From assembly GCF_023115465.1 (NCBI RefSeq), contig NZ_CP096034.1, forward strand, positions 3,720,001 through 3,784,000: a stretch of DNA of 64,000 nt, in the 5' to 3' direction. Origin of the DNA: Gottfriedia acidiceleris. GTDB taxonomy: Bacteria; Bacillota; Bacilli; Bacillales; Bacillaceae_G. The notes beneath the pieces were generated by a model, which was not told the DNA's origin, made no database searches, and worked only from the letters and a program-made list of their open reading frames with translations. Shown in pieces: positions 50,967 through 59,887 of the stretch. The position numbers and the translations under genes are program-made. Positions within the stretch are counted from its first letter, which is position 1; each line of letters begins with the position of its first letter.

Positions 50967-51014
50967 TACCCCTTTAATTTAAAGCTTACATAATTAAGCA
51001 TACTTAAAGGGGTA
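50967..51014. terminator. Long terminator hairpin
   Basis: TACCCCTTTAA pairs with TTAAAGGGGTA, with an inner GCTTA/TAAGC stem; it lies about 45 bases after the small gene and can serve it. Confidence 0.7.
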
Positions 51015-51116
51015 TAGTTTTAATGAAGCGACAATGTTTTTTTGATACATTCTTTAGTGAATCATTTGTTTATTCAAATGGCATAATAGAATTTATAATG
51101 TTTATTATTGAATAAT

Positions 51117-52112
51117 TTATTCGCCTACTAAGCCATCACCATCTCGATCATCCATATATTTATAGAGCCATGAATTGCGCGTAATTGGCATTTTAAAGCC
51201 AGCAGCTTTGGCTTCAGCGATCGTAACACTTCCATTATGATTGGTATCCACTTTACTAACATCTTCATTACTATTTTTCGTTTTGTTTGCAGGTACGTCT
51301 GTTTTCTTTGGCGTACTGCTTGCAACTTTTGTGTTCCCTAAATTTTTGTTCACTTCATCTGGGTTTACATTATCAAATTCATCTGTAATGGATCTGCCCT
51401 GAATTTTGTATGTGAATTTATAATGGTTAGGAATTTGCGTTTTAGTATTTAGATATTGAATCACTGCTACGAAATCAGTGCAACCTCGTGCATCTCGAAT
51501 CACTTTTTCCATATAAGCTTGATCACCGTGCCTATTAAGATTACTGTCCTGAGGTGTAATGTTATATGCGTTTGATACTCCCCCAAGCGAATCAGCAATC
51601 ACATGCCCTTTATCCAAGGTTGAACTCTCTGTACCAGGAACATTTGCTTCATCAGCGTAATATCTACCTGATGACAAAACATGGTCAATATTTGAATTTT
51701 GAAGTGTTATCTTTTTCGCCTCAACGCGTATTAGCTGACCGTATTCATTTGTATACGCCCAATATTCCCGTTCTCCATATCCAACATCTACTTTGACATT
51801 CGGCTGTCTATGTCCTGACATATCCCCGCCGTTTACTACAATTAGGGTATATTTGCTGTAATCAAATCCGCCCGTTGTACCTGTTGCCTTTGAAGTGCTA
51901 GATGCAGGAGCACTTTTGTTGGGTTCACTATCAATCGTTGGTTTTTCTTTGTCATCTGCAGATGTACTCTTATTGACTTCAACAGTATTAGAAGCCGTGC
52001 TCGTTGGGGTTTCCACTTTTTTTGACGAAGTCTGTTCAGTGATTTTACCGCAACCCACAATTACTGATAGTAAAATCACAGTAAATAAAATCAACAATAT
52101 TCTTTTGTTCAC
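51117..52112 (-). CDS. Secreted lipoprotein DNA/RNA non-specific endonuclease with Excalibur-like tail
   Basis: The GTG at 52112 (read MNKRILLILFTVILLS) behind AGAAAGGTG is preferred to the frame start at 52124; 331 residues. Lipobox SVIVGCG (Cys about 21), a Thr/Ser/Lys-rich linker (about 25-85), then a nuclease domain with DKGHVIADSLGG, ITPQDSNLNRHGDQAYMEKVIRDA (DRGH-type H and the Asn/Gln metal site). The C-terminal residues DTNHNGSVTIAEAKAAGF and MDDRDGDGLVGE look like an Excalibur calcium-binding segment. It degrades nucleic acid outside the cell. No immunity gene is adjacent. Confidence 0.8.
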   Translation of the reverse strand: MNKRILLILFTVILLSVIVGCGKITEQTSSKKVETPTSTASNTVEVNKSTSADDKEKPTIDSEPNKSAPASSTSKATGTTGGFDYSKYTLIVVNGGDMSGHRQPNVKVDVGYGEREYWAYTNEYGQLIRVEAKKITLQNSNIDHVLSSGRYYADEANVPGTESSTLDKGHVIADSLGGVSNAYNITPQDSNLNRHGDQAYMEKVIRDARGCTDFVAVIQYLNTKTQIPNHYKFTYKIQGRSITDEFDNVNPDEVNKNLGNTKVASSTPKKTDVPANKTKNSNEDVSKVDTNHNGSVTIAEAKAAGFKMPITRNSWLYKYMDDRDGDGLVGE

Positions 52113-52281
52113 ACTTCTGCACACCTTTCTCGTGTTTCTACTCTAGAAAAATCATATATAAACGATAACACATTTTGATCTTTTGTTGGAATTTATCTAT
52201 CGTTGGTTTTGAATCCTTATGTAAATATCCAGCCAATTAATTGAATAAGAAAATCAACAATCTACTTTAACATAGCCTAAA

Positions 52282-52314
52282 AAAAACGCTATCTCATAAT
52301 GAAGATAACGTTTT
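52282..52314 (-). terminator. Terminator of the acetoacetyl-CoA synthetase gene
   Basis: AAAACG-TATCT pairs with AGATA-CGTTTT around CATAATGA, ten bases past the stop at 52324. Confidence 0.75.
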
Positions 52315-52323
52315 AGACTGATT

Positions 52324-54303
52324 TCAACTTTGTTCATTTAAAACCTGTGCCAACCCAGTAAAAAACTTTAATGACTCTGGATTAGCAAGCGAACCTTGAT
52401 TGACAACTTTTTCAGGAGAAAAGCCTAATAATATTTTACGTATTGGAACTTCTAATTTCTTTCCACTCAATGTTTTTGGAATTTGATCAACTTCATAAAT
52501 TTCATTAGGGACAAAACGCGGTGAAACCTTGTGTTTAATTTCCACTTTTATTTTTTCTTTTAATTCATTTGTCAAAACAACCCCATGTTTAAGTACTACA
52601 AATAATGGCATAAATGACTGACGGCCTAGTAGTTCTAAATCGATGACTAAACCTTCCATTATCTCATCAAGTGACTCAACAACTCGATAGATTTCGCTTG
52701 TACCTAAACGCACTCCATGTCTATTTATTGTTGAATCTGATCTCCCATAAATGACACAACTACCTTTTTCATCAATTTTAATCCAATCTCCATGTCTCCA
52801 AATCCCTGGATAAACTTCAAAATAACTTTCAAGATAGCGCTCTTTATTCGAATCACCCCAGAAATAAAGCGGCATAGACGGCATAGGAGAAGTAATCACT
52901 AGTTCCCCCACCTCATTAATAACTGATTTACCTTCATCATCAAATGATTGTACGTGCGCCCCTAATGAACGAGCTTGGATTTCTCCAGCATAAACAGGAA
53001 GAATCGGTGAACCTCCAACAAATGCTGTGCAAACATCAGTACCTCCACTAGTTGAAACAAGCCAGATGTCATCTCTTATATTTTCATATACCCAGGAAAA
53101 TCCTTCGACTGATAGTGGGGATCCCGTTGAACAAATAGACTTTAATTTAGAAAAACTATGTCTATCTTTTAGCTTTATTGCGTGCTTCTCACATACGCTT
53201 AAGAATCCTGCACTTGTACCAAAGAATGTTACACCTACTTCTTCTGCAAGGTCCCATAAAACATGTAGACTAGGATAAGTTGGGCTTCCATCAAACAATA
53301 ATATCCTACTGCCAGATAACAATCCTCCAACTAATTGATTCCACATCATCCAGCCAGTAGTAGTAAACCAAAAAATGACATCATCATGATTTATTCCTTG
53401 TTCAACTACTAATGTCTTAAGTTGCTCAATTAATATTCCACCTTGACTTTGTACAATTGGTTTAGGTAAACCTGTTGTCCCCGAAGAAAATAGAATCCAT
53501 AGTGGATGATCAAAAGTAACACTTTCAAAAGTAAGTTCACTGCTTCCCACTAATAATTCATTCCAGAAAACGGTTTCGTTTTCCATTTTGTATTCATCAT
53601 AATTTACATATGGCACTAAAATTGTCTTCTTTAATGTAGGTAATTCAGACTGTAGCTCGTCAACGCTTGATAACTTATTTTGAACTTTTCCATTATAAGA
53701 ATAACCATCCACCGCAAATAAAATAGTCGGTTCGATTTGTTTAAATCGGTCAATTACACTACTCGTTCCAAAATCCGGTGAACAGCTAGACCAAATTGCT
53801 CCAATGCTCGCACAAGCTAAAAAGGCAATGATCGTTTCAGGGATATTAGGCATATACGCCACAACTCGATCCCCAGTTTTAACACCTAATTTTCTTAAAG
53901 AATTTGCGACCAAGCCTGTCTTTTCCTTAAGCTCTTTCCAACTTATTTCTGTTTTTGGAGTAATTTCCGATTGAAAAATTAATGCAGGTTGGTCTCCTTT
54001 ATCATTTCGAAATACATGTTCTGCATAATTAATTTTAGAGCCGGTAAACCATTTTGCGCCTGGCATTTTTCGCTCTTCAAGAACATGATCGTATGGTGCA
54101 TGGGAAATTACATTACAATATTTCCACATGCTTTCCCAAAAGGACTCTAGTTCATCCACAGACCATTTCCATAACTCACTTTGTGTATTAAAAAATAGAT
54201 TTTTTTCATTTGCGAGCCAGTTCATAAAATGGCTAACACCAGCATTTTCAATTTGCTGCCTAGTTGGTTCCCATAATAAAGCACCTTCAGTAATCGCTTT
54301 CAT
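52324..54303 (-). CDS. aacS: Acetoacetyl-CoA synthetase
   Basis: A 659-residue ANL-superfamily ligase. N-terminal acetoacetate-CoA ligase domain (FMNWLANEKNLFF...LESFWESMWKY), P-loop-like LWILFSSGTTGLPKPI, A5 VSTSGGTDVCTAF, A7/8 region IWRHGDWIKIDEKG and GRSDSTINRHGVRLGTSEIYRVVE, and the C-terminal catalytic Lys in PKTLSGKKLEVPIRKIL. These are the signatures of acetoacetate--CoA ligase, which activates acetoacetate with ATP and CoA. Full length. The gene is single here, without the HMG-CoA lyase or PHB genes it sometimes accompanies. Confidence 0.9.
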   Translation of the reverse strand: MKAITEGALLWEPTRQQIENAGVSHFMNWLANEKNLFFNTQSELWKWSVDELESFWESMWKYCNVISHAPYDHVLEERKMPGAKWFTGSKINYAEHVFRNDKGDQPALIFQSEITPKTEISWKELKEKTGLVANSLRKLGVKTGDRVVAYMPNIPETIIAFLACASIGAIWSSCSPDFGTSSVIDRFKQIEPTILFAVDGYSYNGKVQNKLSSVDELQSELPTLKKTILVPYVNYDEYKMENETVFWNELLVGSSELTFESVTFDHPLWILFSSGTTGLPKPIVQSQGGILIEQLKTLVVEQGINHDDVIFWFTTTGWMMWNQLVGGLLSGSRILLFDGSPTYPSLHVLWDLAEEVGVTFFGTSAGFLSVCEKHAIKLKDRHSFSKLKSICSTGSPLSVEGFSWVYENIRDDIWLVSTSGGTDVCTAFVGGSPILPVYAGEIQARSLGAHVQSFDDEGKSVINEVGELVITSPMPSMPLYFWGDSNKERYLESYFEVYPGIWRHGDWIKIDEKGSCVIYGRSDSTINRHGVRLGTSEIYRVVESLDEIMEGLVIDLELLGRQSFMPLFVVLKHGVVLTNELKEKIKVEIKHKVSPRFVPNEIYEVDQIPKTLSGKKLEVPIRKILLGFSPEKVVNQGSLANPESLKFFTGLAQVLNEQS

Positions 54304-54600
54304 TATTACTCCTCCTAAATTAGCAATCTATTTATTTTAAGAACACAGTAAGTGCACATAACTCAAACCTTTTGATGAAAACTCAAAATAATCTTCCCAT
54401 TATGTATTAGCTAAATATTTTTTTCTAAAAATACTTAATATTTAAAAATTAACTATTATACTATTACACACTAAATTTACTGTCAATATCGAAAATGAAT
54501 CATCGTTCAACTAAAAGCACATTTTTAAATTGAGCTTTCATATAGCGTTCTAGTTAAATTAACCCAAAAAACTTCATACCTTATCCTCATAGAGACACTG

Positions 54601-54629
54601 TTGATATTTAATTTGATTAAATGTAATAT
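54601..54629 (+). promoter_or_regulatory. Promoter of the riboswitch operon
   Basis: TTGATA (54601-54606), a 17-base spacer and TAATAT (54624-54629) form a good sigma-A promoter. Transcription would begin near 54636, about 60 bases before the purine aptamer. Confidence 0.6.
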
Positions 54630-54694
54630 ATTAATTGATAATCCTGCAGGTTATTATTACCAACTTTACCATTAATTACCATAAATGTATTATA

Positions 54695-54763
54695 ACTCGT
54701 ATATACCCAGAAATATGGTCTGGGAGTCTCTACCTAATTCCCGTTAAGAATTAGACTACGAGG
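54695..54763 (+). promoter_or_regulatory. Purine riboswitch aptamer, guanine class
   Basis: P1 CTCGTA/TACGAG; P2 CCCAGA/TCTGGG with L2 AATATGG; J2/3 AGTCTCTA; P3 CTAATTC/GAATTAG with L3 CCGTTAA; J3/1 ACTA. The layout matches the xpt-type aptamer base for base at the ligand pocket: the specificity pyrimidine (position 74 in the xpt numbering) is C at 54756, so guanine, xanthine or hypoxanthine is expected, not adenine. Differences from consensus are the U48 position (C at 54728) and one base in L3 (T at 54745 instead of A). The aptamer heads the dGTPase-P450 operon. Confidence 0.85.
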
Positions 54764-54870
54764 TAATTTTTACTTTATTAGTAAAAAAAGCTGAATTTAA
54801 TAAAGGATAACTATGTCCTTTTGAATAACTACTTATAAATACTCTATTAATCTTAGACTATTTAAAAGTG

Positions 54871-54993
54871 CGTATTCTTCACCTATTTAAAGGACTTTAT
54901 ATACCTTTAAAATGTCAACTTTTTTGCGAACCAAGATAAAGTAGGACTTATCTCTTAAGTGGAGAATACGTCCTACTTTATCTTGGTTTTTTT
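54871..54993 (+). promoter_or_regulatory. Terminator and antiterminator of the purine riboswitch
   Basis: The terminator is AACCAAGATAAAGTAGGAC (54929-54947) paired with GTCCTACTTTATCTTGG, then TTTTTTT (to 54993), 50 bases before the first gene. CGTATTCTTCAC at 54871-54882 can pair with GTGGAGAATACG at 54959-54970, twelve pairs with one G-U, in the terminator loop and lower 3' arm, and so could disrupt the terminator. The aptamer lies 108 bases upstream of this pair, so the switch between states needs intermediate pairings (AAAGGA/TCCTTT at about 54802-54822 is one candidate). Confidence 0.6.
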
Positions 54994-55043
54994 ATGTCAC
55001 TTAAATGTTTTCTTACATTTGTTTATAGAAGGGGTTTATTGAT

Positions 55044-56276
55044 ATGTATAAGGCCATGTATCATACTTTTGACCACTTAAGATTATCTGACAAGCAAACG
55101 CAAGAAGCTAATATTGCGTTCTTACATGACTTTAATGCAGTTTTAGAATCCCCCCATTTAAAAAAATTAGCAAAAAAAACACAGTTAATTCCCAACTCAG
55201 AGCATTGCCATAATCGTTTGTCTCATACTATTGACGTATGCCATGTTTCAAGCTTAATCGTGGAACATCTAAATAATTATTTTCATGAGGATAACATTAC
55301 CCCAATAAATAAAGATTTAGTAAAGGCTATTAGTCTAGCTCATGATATTGGTCATCCACCATATGGACATACCGGTGAACGCGCGCTAGATGAAATGATG
55401 AAAAAAATGGGTGGATTTGAATCGAATGCACAGAGCATTAAAATTTTAGTTAATAGTTCGAATGGTTTTAAATACAGAACCCTTACAGCCTTAATGAAAT
55501 ACAAAACCAAAATTCCTTTAATTAGAGAAGAATATAACGGTTTAATCAAAGGTTATTACGGATATATGGCAGGATATTTAGAACCTTTATTTTTGACATA
55601 TCAAGAAAATGTCATTGAACAATCGATTGTAGACATAGCAGATACGTTATCTTATGCCCTATCAGATCTAAAAGATTTAATTCTATTTTATGGAGAAAAT
55701 AGATTTGCTCAATTACTTAAAAGATATTTTACTGAAGGCGCGATGCTAGAGGAGACAATGCTTTTTTTCCCTGAAATTAGTAGATCTGAATTACTTTATT
55801 TCATTCCAAAGATTATGGAAGACATTATGAATAATATACTTGGGGAAATTTTACAAATTTACCGTAAATTCATAGCAGAACCACTACAATCTATTATTCA
55901 TGATTTTATAGATTCATTAGTGATCAAGATAAACTATGCACAACCAATGTATAGTAAATTGAGTCTCCCAATAGAAAATGAACTAAAACTTTTTCTATTA
56001 AATCAAATTACAAAGAAATGTTTCTTAGAAAGAAACGTTAATAGAGAAATAGATAAAAAGATTACTCATAATATACAGCTCACCTACGATTATCTTTTTA
56101 ACTTAAATAGTGAGGATTCCTTGTTGAAATTAGATAAGGAAGTTTTGCAACAATTGATCAATATCTCTAATGTTATTGAGCGTTCTCGGTTTGTATGTGA
56201 CGTAATATGTCATTTAAGTGATATGGAGATTGGAAATTTTGTAAGAAAATCCAATAAAAAAATAATTGTAGTATAA
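55044..56276 (+). CDS. dGTPase-like HD-domain triphosphohydrolase
   Basis: A 410-residue HD-superfamily enzyme. Metal/catalytic residues are in place: RLSHTIDV (His61), LAHDIGHPPYGHTGERALDEM (His100, Asp101, His104, His109) and DIADTLSYALSDLKD (Asp197, Asp200), as in deoxyguanosine triphosphate triphosphohydrolases. These cut dGTP to deoxyguanosine and triphosphate. Length is near that of Gram-positive members. As first gene of the riboswitch operon it could supply deoxyguanosine or a related nucleoside to the P450 downstream, or deplete dGTP. GAAGGGG ribosome binding site. Confidence 0.8.
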   Translation: MYKAMYHTFDHLRLSDKQTQEANIAFLHDFNAVLESPHLKKLAKKTQLIPNSEHCHNRLSHTIDVCHVSSLIVEHLNNYFHEDNITPINKDLVKAISLAHDIGHPPYGHTGERALDEMMKKMGGFESNAQSIKILVNSSNGFKYRTLTALMKYKTKIPLIREEYNGLIKGYYGYMAGYLEPLFLTYQENVIEQSIVDIADTLSYALSDLKDLILFYGENRFAQLLKRYFTEGAMLEETMLFFPEISRSELLYFIPKIMEDIMNNILGEILQIYRKFIAEPLQSIIHDFIDSLVIKINYAQPMYSKLSLPIENELKLFLLNQITKKCFLERNVNREIDKKITHNIQLTYDYLFNLNSEDSLLKLDKEVLQQLINISNVIERSRFVCDVICHLSDMEIGNFVRKSNKKIIVV

Positions 56277-56290
56277 CAGGAGGAAATAAC

Positions 56291-57547
56291 ATGAGTATAA
56301 ATGTAAAACAATCTGTCGAGCAGTTCAGTTTAAATAGTAAAGAGTATTATGGAAACAGATACGAATTATATGAAAGATTACGAAATGATGCACCTGTTTT
56401 TTGGCATGAAGAAATGCAATCCTGGTTTATAACTAGGTATGAGGATGTGTCCAAGAATTTACTAGGAGATAAATTTATTTCAAGTAATGTAATTCCAAAT
56501 AAAATGAGTAATCTCGCTGAAGGAGAAGATCAACATTTTAAAGATATTATCGATATCATTAAGACTTGGATGGTCTATAATGATCGACCAATTCATTCAC
56601 AATTAAAAGGTTATATGAACAGAGCCTTTTTAGTTAATGAAATCGAACTTATTGCTCCTGAAATTCAGAAAATTGTTTCTACAATCGTAGATAAAGTACT
56701 TGAAAAAAACATAAGCTCATTTGACTTTGTAAAAGAGATCGCGCACCCTATTCCTGCGATGGTACTTTGTAAAATGTTAGGAATTCCTGGTGAGGAGGTT
56801 GACAGATTCATTAAGTGGTCTGATGATATCGCATTATTTATGCAAGATTTCGTTGTGTCTCATGTACCTAGTAAAGAAATTAGTGAACAAGTTAGAGGAA
56901 GTGTAAGAGAAATTTGGACATACCTTTCAGATGCGATTGCGGAAAGACGAAAAGAAAAGAAAAATGATTTATTAAGTAGATTAATCTCTGAGACTCCTGG
57001 TGAAGATGGTGAACTTACTGATGATCAATTAATTGCTCAAACAATGCACTTAATTTTCGGTGGACATAAAATTCCTCAATTTGTGTTAAGTAATACATTA
57101 CATCTTCTATTTAAGAATCAAGATGTTCTAGAAATGCTTAAAAAAGATATGTCTCTTCTTCCAAAAGTATTAGATGAGACAATGAGACTAGAAGGGCCAA
57201 TCCAATATATTGTTAGACATGCTTCAAATGATATCGAATTACACGGACAGCAAATCAAGAAAAATGATTCTGTTTATTTCTTCTTAGCTTCTGCTGGCCG
57301 AGATGAGCGAGTATTTGCAAATCCTGACAAAATGGATATAAGTAGAACAGGTTTCCGTCATGTAGCTTTCGGTGGTGGTTATCATACTTGTATAGCTGCT
57401 GCTTTCGCTCGTGTAGAAATCATGGAGATTCTTAAGGAAGTAATAACTCGTTTCCCAACAATCGATTCTTTATATGATTTAGAAAATCCAGAGTGGACTG
57501 CAAACCCTACTTTCACTGGAATGATCCAGATGCAAGTAAAAATCTAG
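56291..57547 (+). CDS. Cytochrome P450 without the acid-alcohol pair
   Basis: A 418-residue soluble bacterial P450. Heme-binding AFGGGYHTCIAAAFAR with Cys367, the ExxR motif in VLDETMRLEGP and meander RHAS... are intact. In helix I, where most P450s have AGxE/D-T-T, it has FGGHKIPQF (residues 256-264): Lys260 and Ile261 replace the acid and the threonine used for dioxygen activation. P450s lacking this pair can be peroxygenases or do unusual chemistry (for example nitration by TxtE or peroxide use by the BsBeta type). Starts 14 bases after the dGTPase gene; the GGAGGAAAT ribosome binding site is strong. Confidence 0.85.
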   Translation: MSINVKQSVEQFSLNSKEYYGNRYELYERLRNDAPVFWHEEMQSWFITRYEDVSKNLLGDKFISSNVIPNKMSNLAEGEDQHFKDIIDIIKTWMVYNDRPIHSQLKGYMNRAFLVNEIELIAPEIQKIVSTIVDKVLEKNISSFDFVKEIAHPIPAMVLCKMLGIPGEEVDRFIKWSDDIALFMQDFVVSHVPSKEISEQVRGSVREIWTYLSDAIAERRKEKKNDLLSRLISETPGEDGELTDDQLIAQTMHLIFGGHKIPQFVLSNTLHLLFKNQDVLEMLKKDMSLLPKVLDETMRLEGPIQYIVRHASNDIELHGQQIKKNDSVYFFLASAGRDERVFANPDKMDISRTGFRHVAFGGGYHTCIAAAFARVEIMEILKEVITRFPTIDSLYDLENPEWTANPTFTGMIQMQVKI

Positions 57548-57620
57548 TATTACTAGGATATTTGATAGGAATAGAACAAAATTCTATTCCTATTTTTTCT
57601 AAGTTAGAGGTGATTAAAAA

Positions 57621-58250
57621 TTGAATAATTGCGAGTTTCATAATACCACCATTTTAGTTGTTCACGAAATTTATGGTATTAACAAACATATAAACGATAT
57701 TTGCGACAGTTTAAGTAAGTTAGGATTTACAGTTGTATGTCCAAATTTATTAGGTAATATAGAAAATTATTGCTATAAAGATGAAAACAAAGCTTATCAG
57801 CATTTTGTTCATAAGATTGGGTTTGAGTTAGCTACTAATAAAATTATCGATCTTGCAAAAGAACTTCGAACTAAGTGTGCTAATTTGTATATTTTAGGTT
57901 TTAGTGTAGGTGCAACAATTGCATGGCTATGCAGTAAATATGATAGGTTATTTGATGGGGTAATTGGATTTTATGGTTCGAGGATTAGGGACTATTTAGA
58001 GGTTAGTCCAAAATGTGAGACCTTACTAATTTTCCCAACGAAAGAAAAATCATTTGCTCCCGAAATTGTCATAACTGAATTGAAAACAAAAGATCGGATT
58101 CAAATTATTAAAGTAGAAGGAAGTCATGGTTTTACTGATCAATCAACTTCTAATTATGATCAGTATGCTACTGAATATTGTTTTCAAAAAATGCGTGATT
58201 TTATTATGAAACAAAATAATAATTTTTCCGTAACAGGAGGAATCAAATGA
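57621..58250 (+). CDS. Dienelactone-hydrolase-like alpha/beta hydrolase
   Basis: A 209-residue protein with a TTG start behind AGAGGTG. Alpha/beta-hydrolase layout of the dienelactone hydrolase group: VVHEIYGINKHINDICDSLSKLGFTVVCPNL, nucleophile elbow ILGFSVGATIAWLC (Ser in GFSVG, where classic DLH has Cys), and EGSHGF giving the likely catalytic His. The acidic residue is not clear: the usual D of GExD is replaced in the TKEKSFAPE stretch. Hydrolysis of an ester, lactone or glycosidic-like bond is expected; substrate unknown. Overlaps the MFS start by four bases. Confidence 0.75.
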   Translation: MNNCEFHNTTILVVHEIYGINKHINDICDSLSKLGFTVVCPNLLGNIENYCYKDENKAYQHFVHKIGFELATNKIIDLAKELRTKCANLYILGFSVGATIAWLCSKYDRLFDGVIGFYGSRIRDYLEVSPKCETLLIFPTKEKSFAPEIVITELKTKDRIQIIKVEGSHGFTDQSTSNYDQYATEYCFQKMRDFIMKQNNNFSVTGGIK

Positions 58251-59443
58251 CCGATCAAAGATGGATGTCTTTACAGTTTTTTGGGTTTTTCTTCACTTTC
58301 GGAATCTTCGTGCCTTATTGGTCTGCTTGGCTAACAACAAGTAAAGGTTTTACAGCTGATGAAGCTGGACTAATCATTGCTTCAGGTTTAATAACAAGGT
58401 CAATAACAACCTTTTTTATTTTTCCATTTATAAGTAGATACCTAAATTTAGCTAGATTAAATCAAGTAGTTTCCTTAACTTCTGTTACGCTATTAATCAT
58501 ATTAATCCCGTTTAATAGTTTAATTGCAGTAGCTGTTATTACAGTTTTACTAAGCCTTGTTTATCCAATGCCTTTAGCTATGTATGAGTCTATGGCATCT
58601 ATCCTTATTAGGGAAAGCAAAATAGAGTATGGAAAGAGTAGATCATATGGCTCAATTGGCTATATTATTTCTCTATCATTAACTGGAATACTCATATCTT
58701 TAAAAAGTGAAAATGTAGTTATCTACTTTTTGATAATTGGATGTGTGCTACTTTCTTTATTAACATCCATTAACGCTCCTTTACCTTTAAAAGCAAAAAT
58801 AACATCAAAGAAAGTTCCATTGTTTAAGTTGTTTAAATCAAAAGCATTTTTAATAGTATTAGCGATCTGCATCACCCTTCAAGCTGCACATGCAGCATAT
58901 TATAGTTATGCTGTTCTTTTCTTGAAAAATATTGGGGTAAAAACAAGTTTTACAGGATTCATCTTAATCATCGCAGTGATATCAGAAATTGCTTTCTTCT
59001 ATATATCAGACTCTCTATTTAAAAGACGATCTGTTCCAGTTTTATTACTGTTTAGTGTAAGTGCTTCAATATTAAGATGGGTATTGATCTTTTCTTTTAA
59101 CAGCATTTCAGTTTTTGTATTGTCTCAATTATTACATTCTATTACTTTTGGGCTTACTCAATATGCCTTTGTGAAATACTTAGATGAAAACATTGAAAAT
59201 AGGTACTTCCCCTTTGCTCATGGAATTTATGCAGCTCTAGGTTTAAGTTTAGGTAGCGGTATTTTAACATTAGTAAGTGGTTACCTGTACTCTATATCTC
59301 CATCTTTTGCTTTTTTAGGAATGGCATTGGTCTGTATCCCCTGTTTAGGGTTGTGTTACTTTTTGAAATTAGCATTAGGGGATCAAAATAACTTAACAGG
59401 AGAGATAAGTGAAAATGTTACTAGTAAAAGAAAAAGTGTATAG
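58247..59443 (+). CDS. MFS transporter, PPP/MFS_1_like family
   Basis: A 398-residue transporter with about twelve helices, beginning RWMSLQFFGFFFTFGIFVPYWSAWLTTSKGFTADEAGLI, the start typical of the phenylpropionate-permease/nucleoside-type MFS_1_like group (related to YcaD, HcaT, LacY-like). ATGA overlaps the upstream stop. Being the last full metabolic partner of a dGTPase/P450 operon, it is the likely exporter or importer of the product or substrate. Substrate class (nucleoside, aromatic acid) cannot be fixed from sequence. Confidence 0.8.
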   Translation: MTDQRWMSLQFFGFFFTFGIFVPYWSAWLTTSKGFTADEAGLIIASGLITRSITTFFIFPFISRYLNLARLNQVVSLTSVTLLIILIPFNSLIAVAVITVLLSLVYPMPLAMYESMASILIRESKIEYGKSRSYGSIGYIISLSLTGILISLKSENVVIYFLIIGCVLLSLLTSINAPLPLKAKITSKKVPLFKLFKSKAFLIVLAICITLQAAHAAYYSYAVLFLKNIGVKTSFTGFILIIAVISEIAFFYISDSLFKRRSVPVLLLFSVSASILRWVLIFSFNSISVFVLSQLLHSITFGLTQYAFVKYLDENIENRYFPFAHGIYAALGLSLGSGILTLVSGYLYSISPSFAFLGMALVCIPCLGLCYFLKLALGDQNNLTGEISENVTSKRKSV

Positions 59444-59840
59444 TACTAACAAGTCTGTAAAATCTGATGAAACGATTCATACAGAAGTATTTCAAATGAA
59501 TGAAGAAAAAGTGATTAAGTTGAAATTTTTGAGTTCAAATTCTCCTAGAAATCAAGGTGTCGGATTTATCTCAGAAAATGGAATATCAATCAACGATGCC
59601 CCAAAACAAACAAAAGTGACTATATGGAGAAATGAAATTCAATCAGAACTGATCTTAAAATGCTCTAGTGGCTTTTTAAATGTTTTTAATGTGTGGGAAG
59701 AAGAACGAATGGTAGGATTCCATGATTTTCAGTCTGGTATGAGAATCAAAAAGGAGAATGATGTCATGTTCTACAATTGTAATGATGCTTTTGGGAATGG
59801 TGATTTTACCTCTCTAGTATTCTCGCTTCAAATATTATAA
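59409..59840 (+). CDS. Conserved-looking protein of unknown function
   Basis: Up to 143 residues, beginning at GTG 59409 (read MKMLLVKEK) or the ATG at 59415; AGGAGAG lies just upstream. It overlaps the MFS gene end by about 35 bases. Soluble, with a C-terminal beta-rich stretch WEEERMVGFHDFQSGMRIKKENDVMFYNCNDAFGNGDFTSLVFSLQIL-like pattern that suggests a small beta-sandwich; I do not recognise the family. Its position makes it part of the pathway, perhaps an enzyme, a resistance protein or a binding protein. Confidence 0.55.
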   Translation: MKMLLVKEKVYSTNKSVKSDETIHTEVFQMNEEKVIKLKFLSSNSPRNQGVGFISENGISINDAPKQTKVTIWRNEIQSELILKCSSGFLNVFNVWEEERMVGFHDFQSGMRIKKENDVMFYNCNDAFGNGDFTSLVFSLQIL

Positions 59841-59887
59841 AGCTAAATAGAAAAAAAAATTCAATTGTCTATCCGATTAAAACTAAC

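Noticed and set aside
54777-54930. Second riboswitch or T-box in the leader between aptamer and terminator
   Set aside because: No T-box motif (AGGGTGGAACCGCG-like) or other known aptamer; the leader is AT-rich with only short stems.
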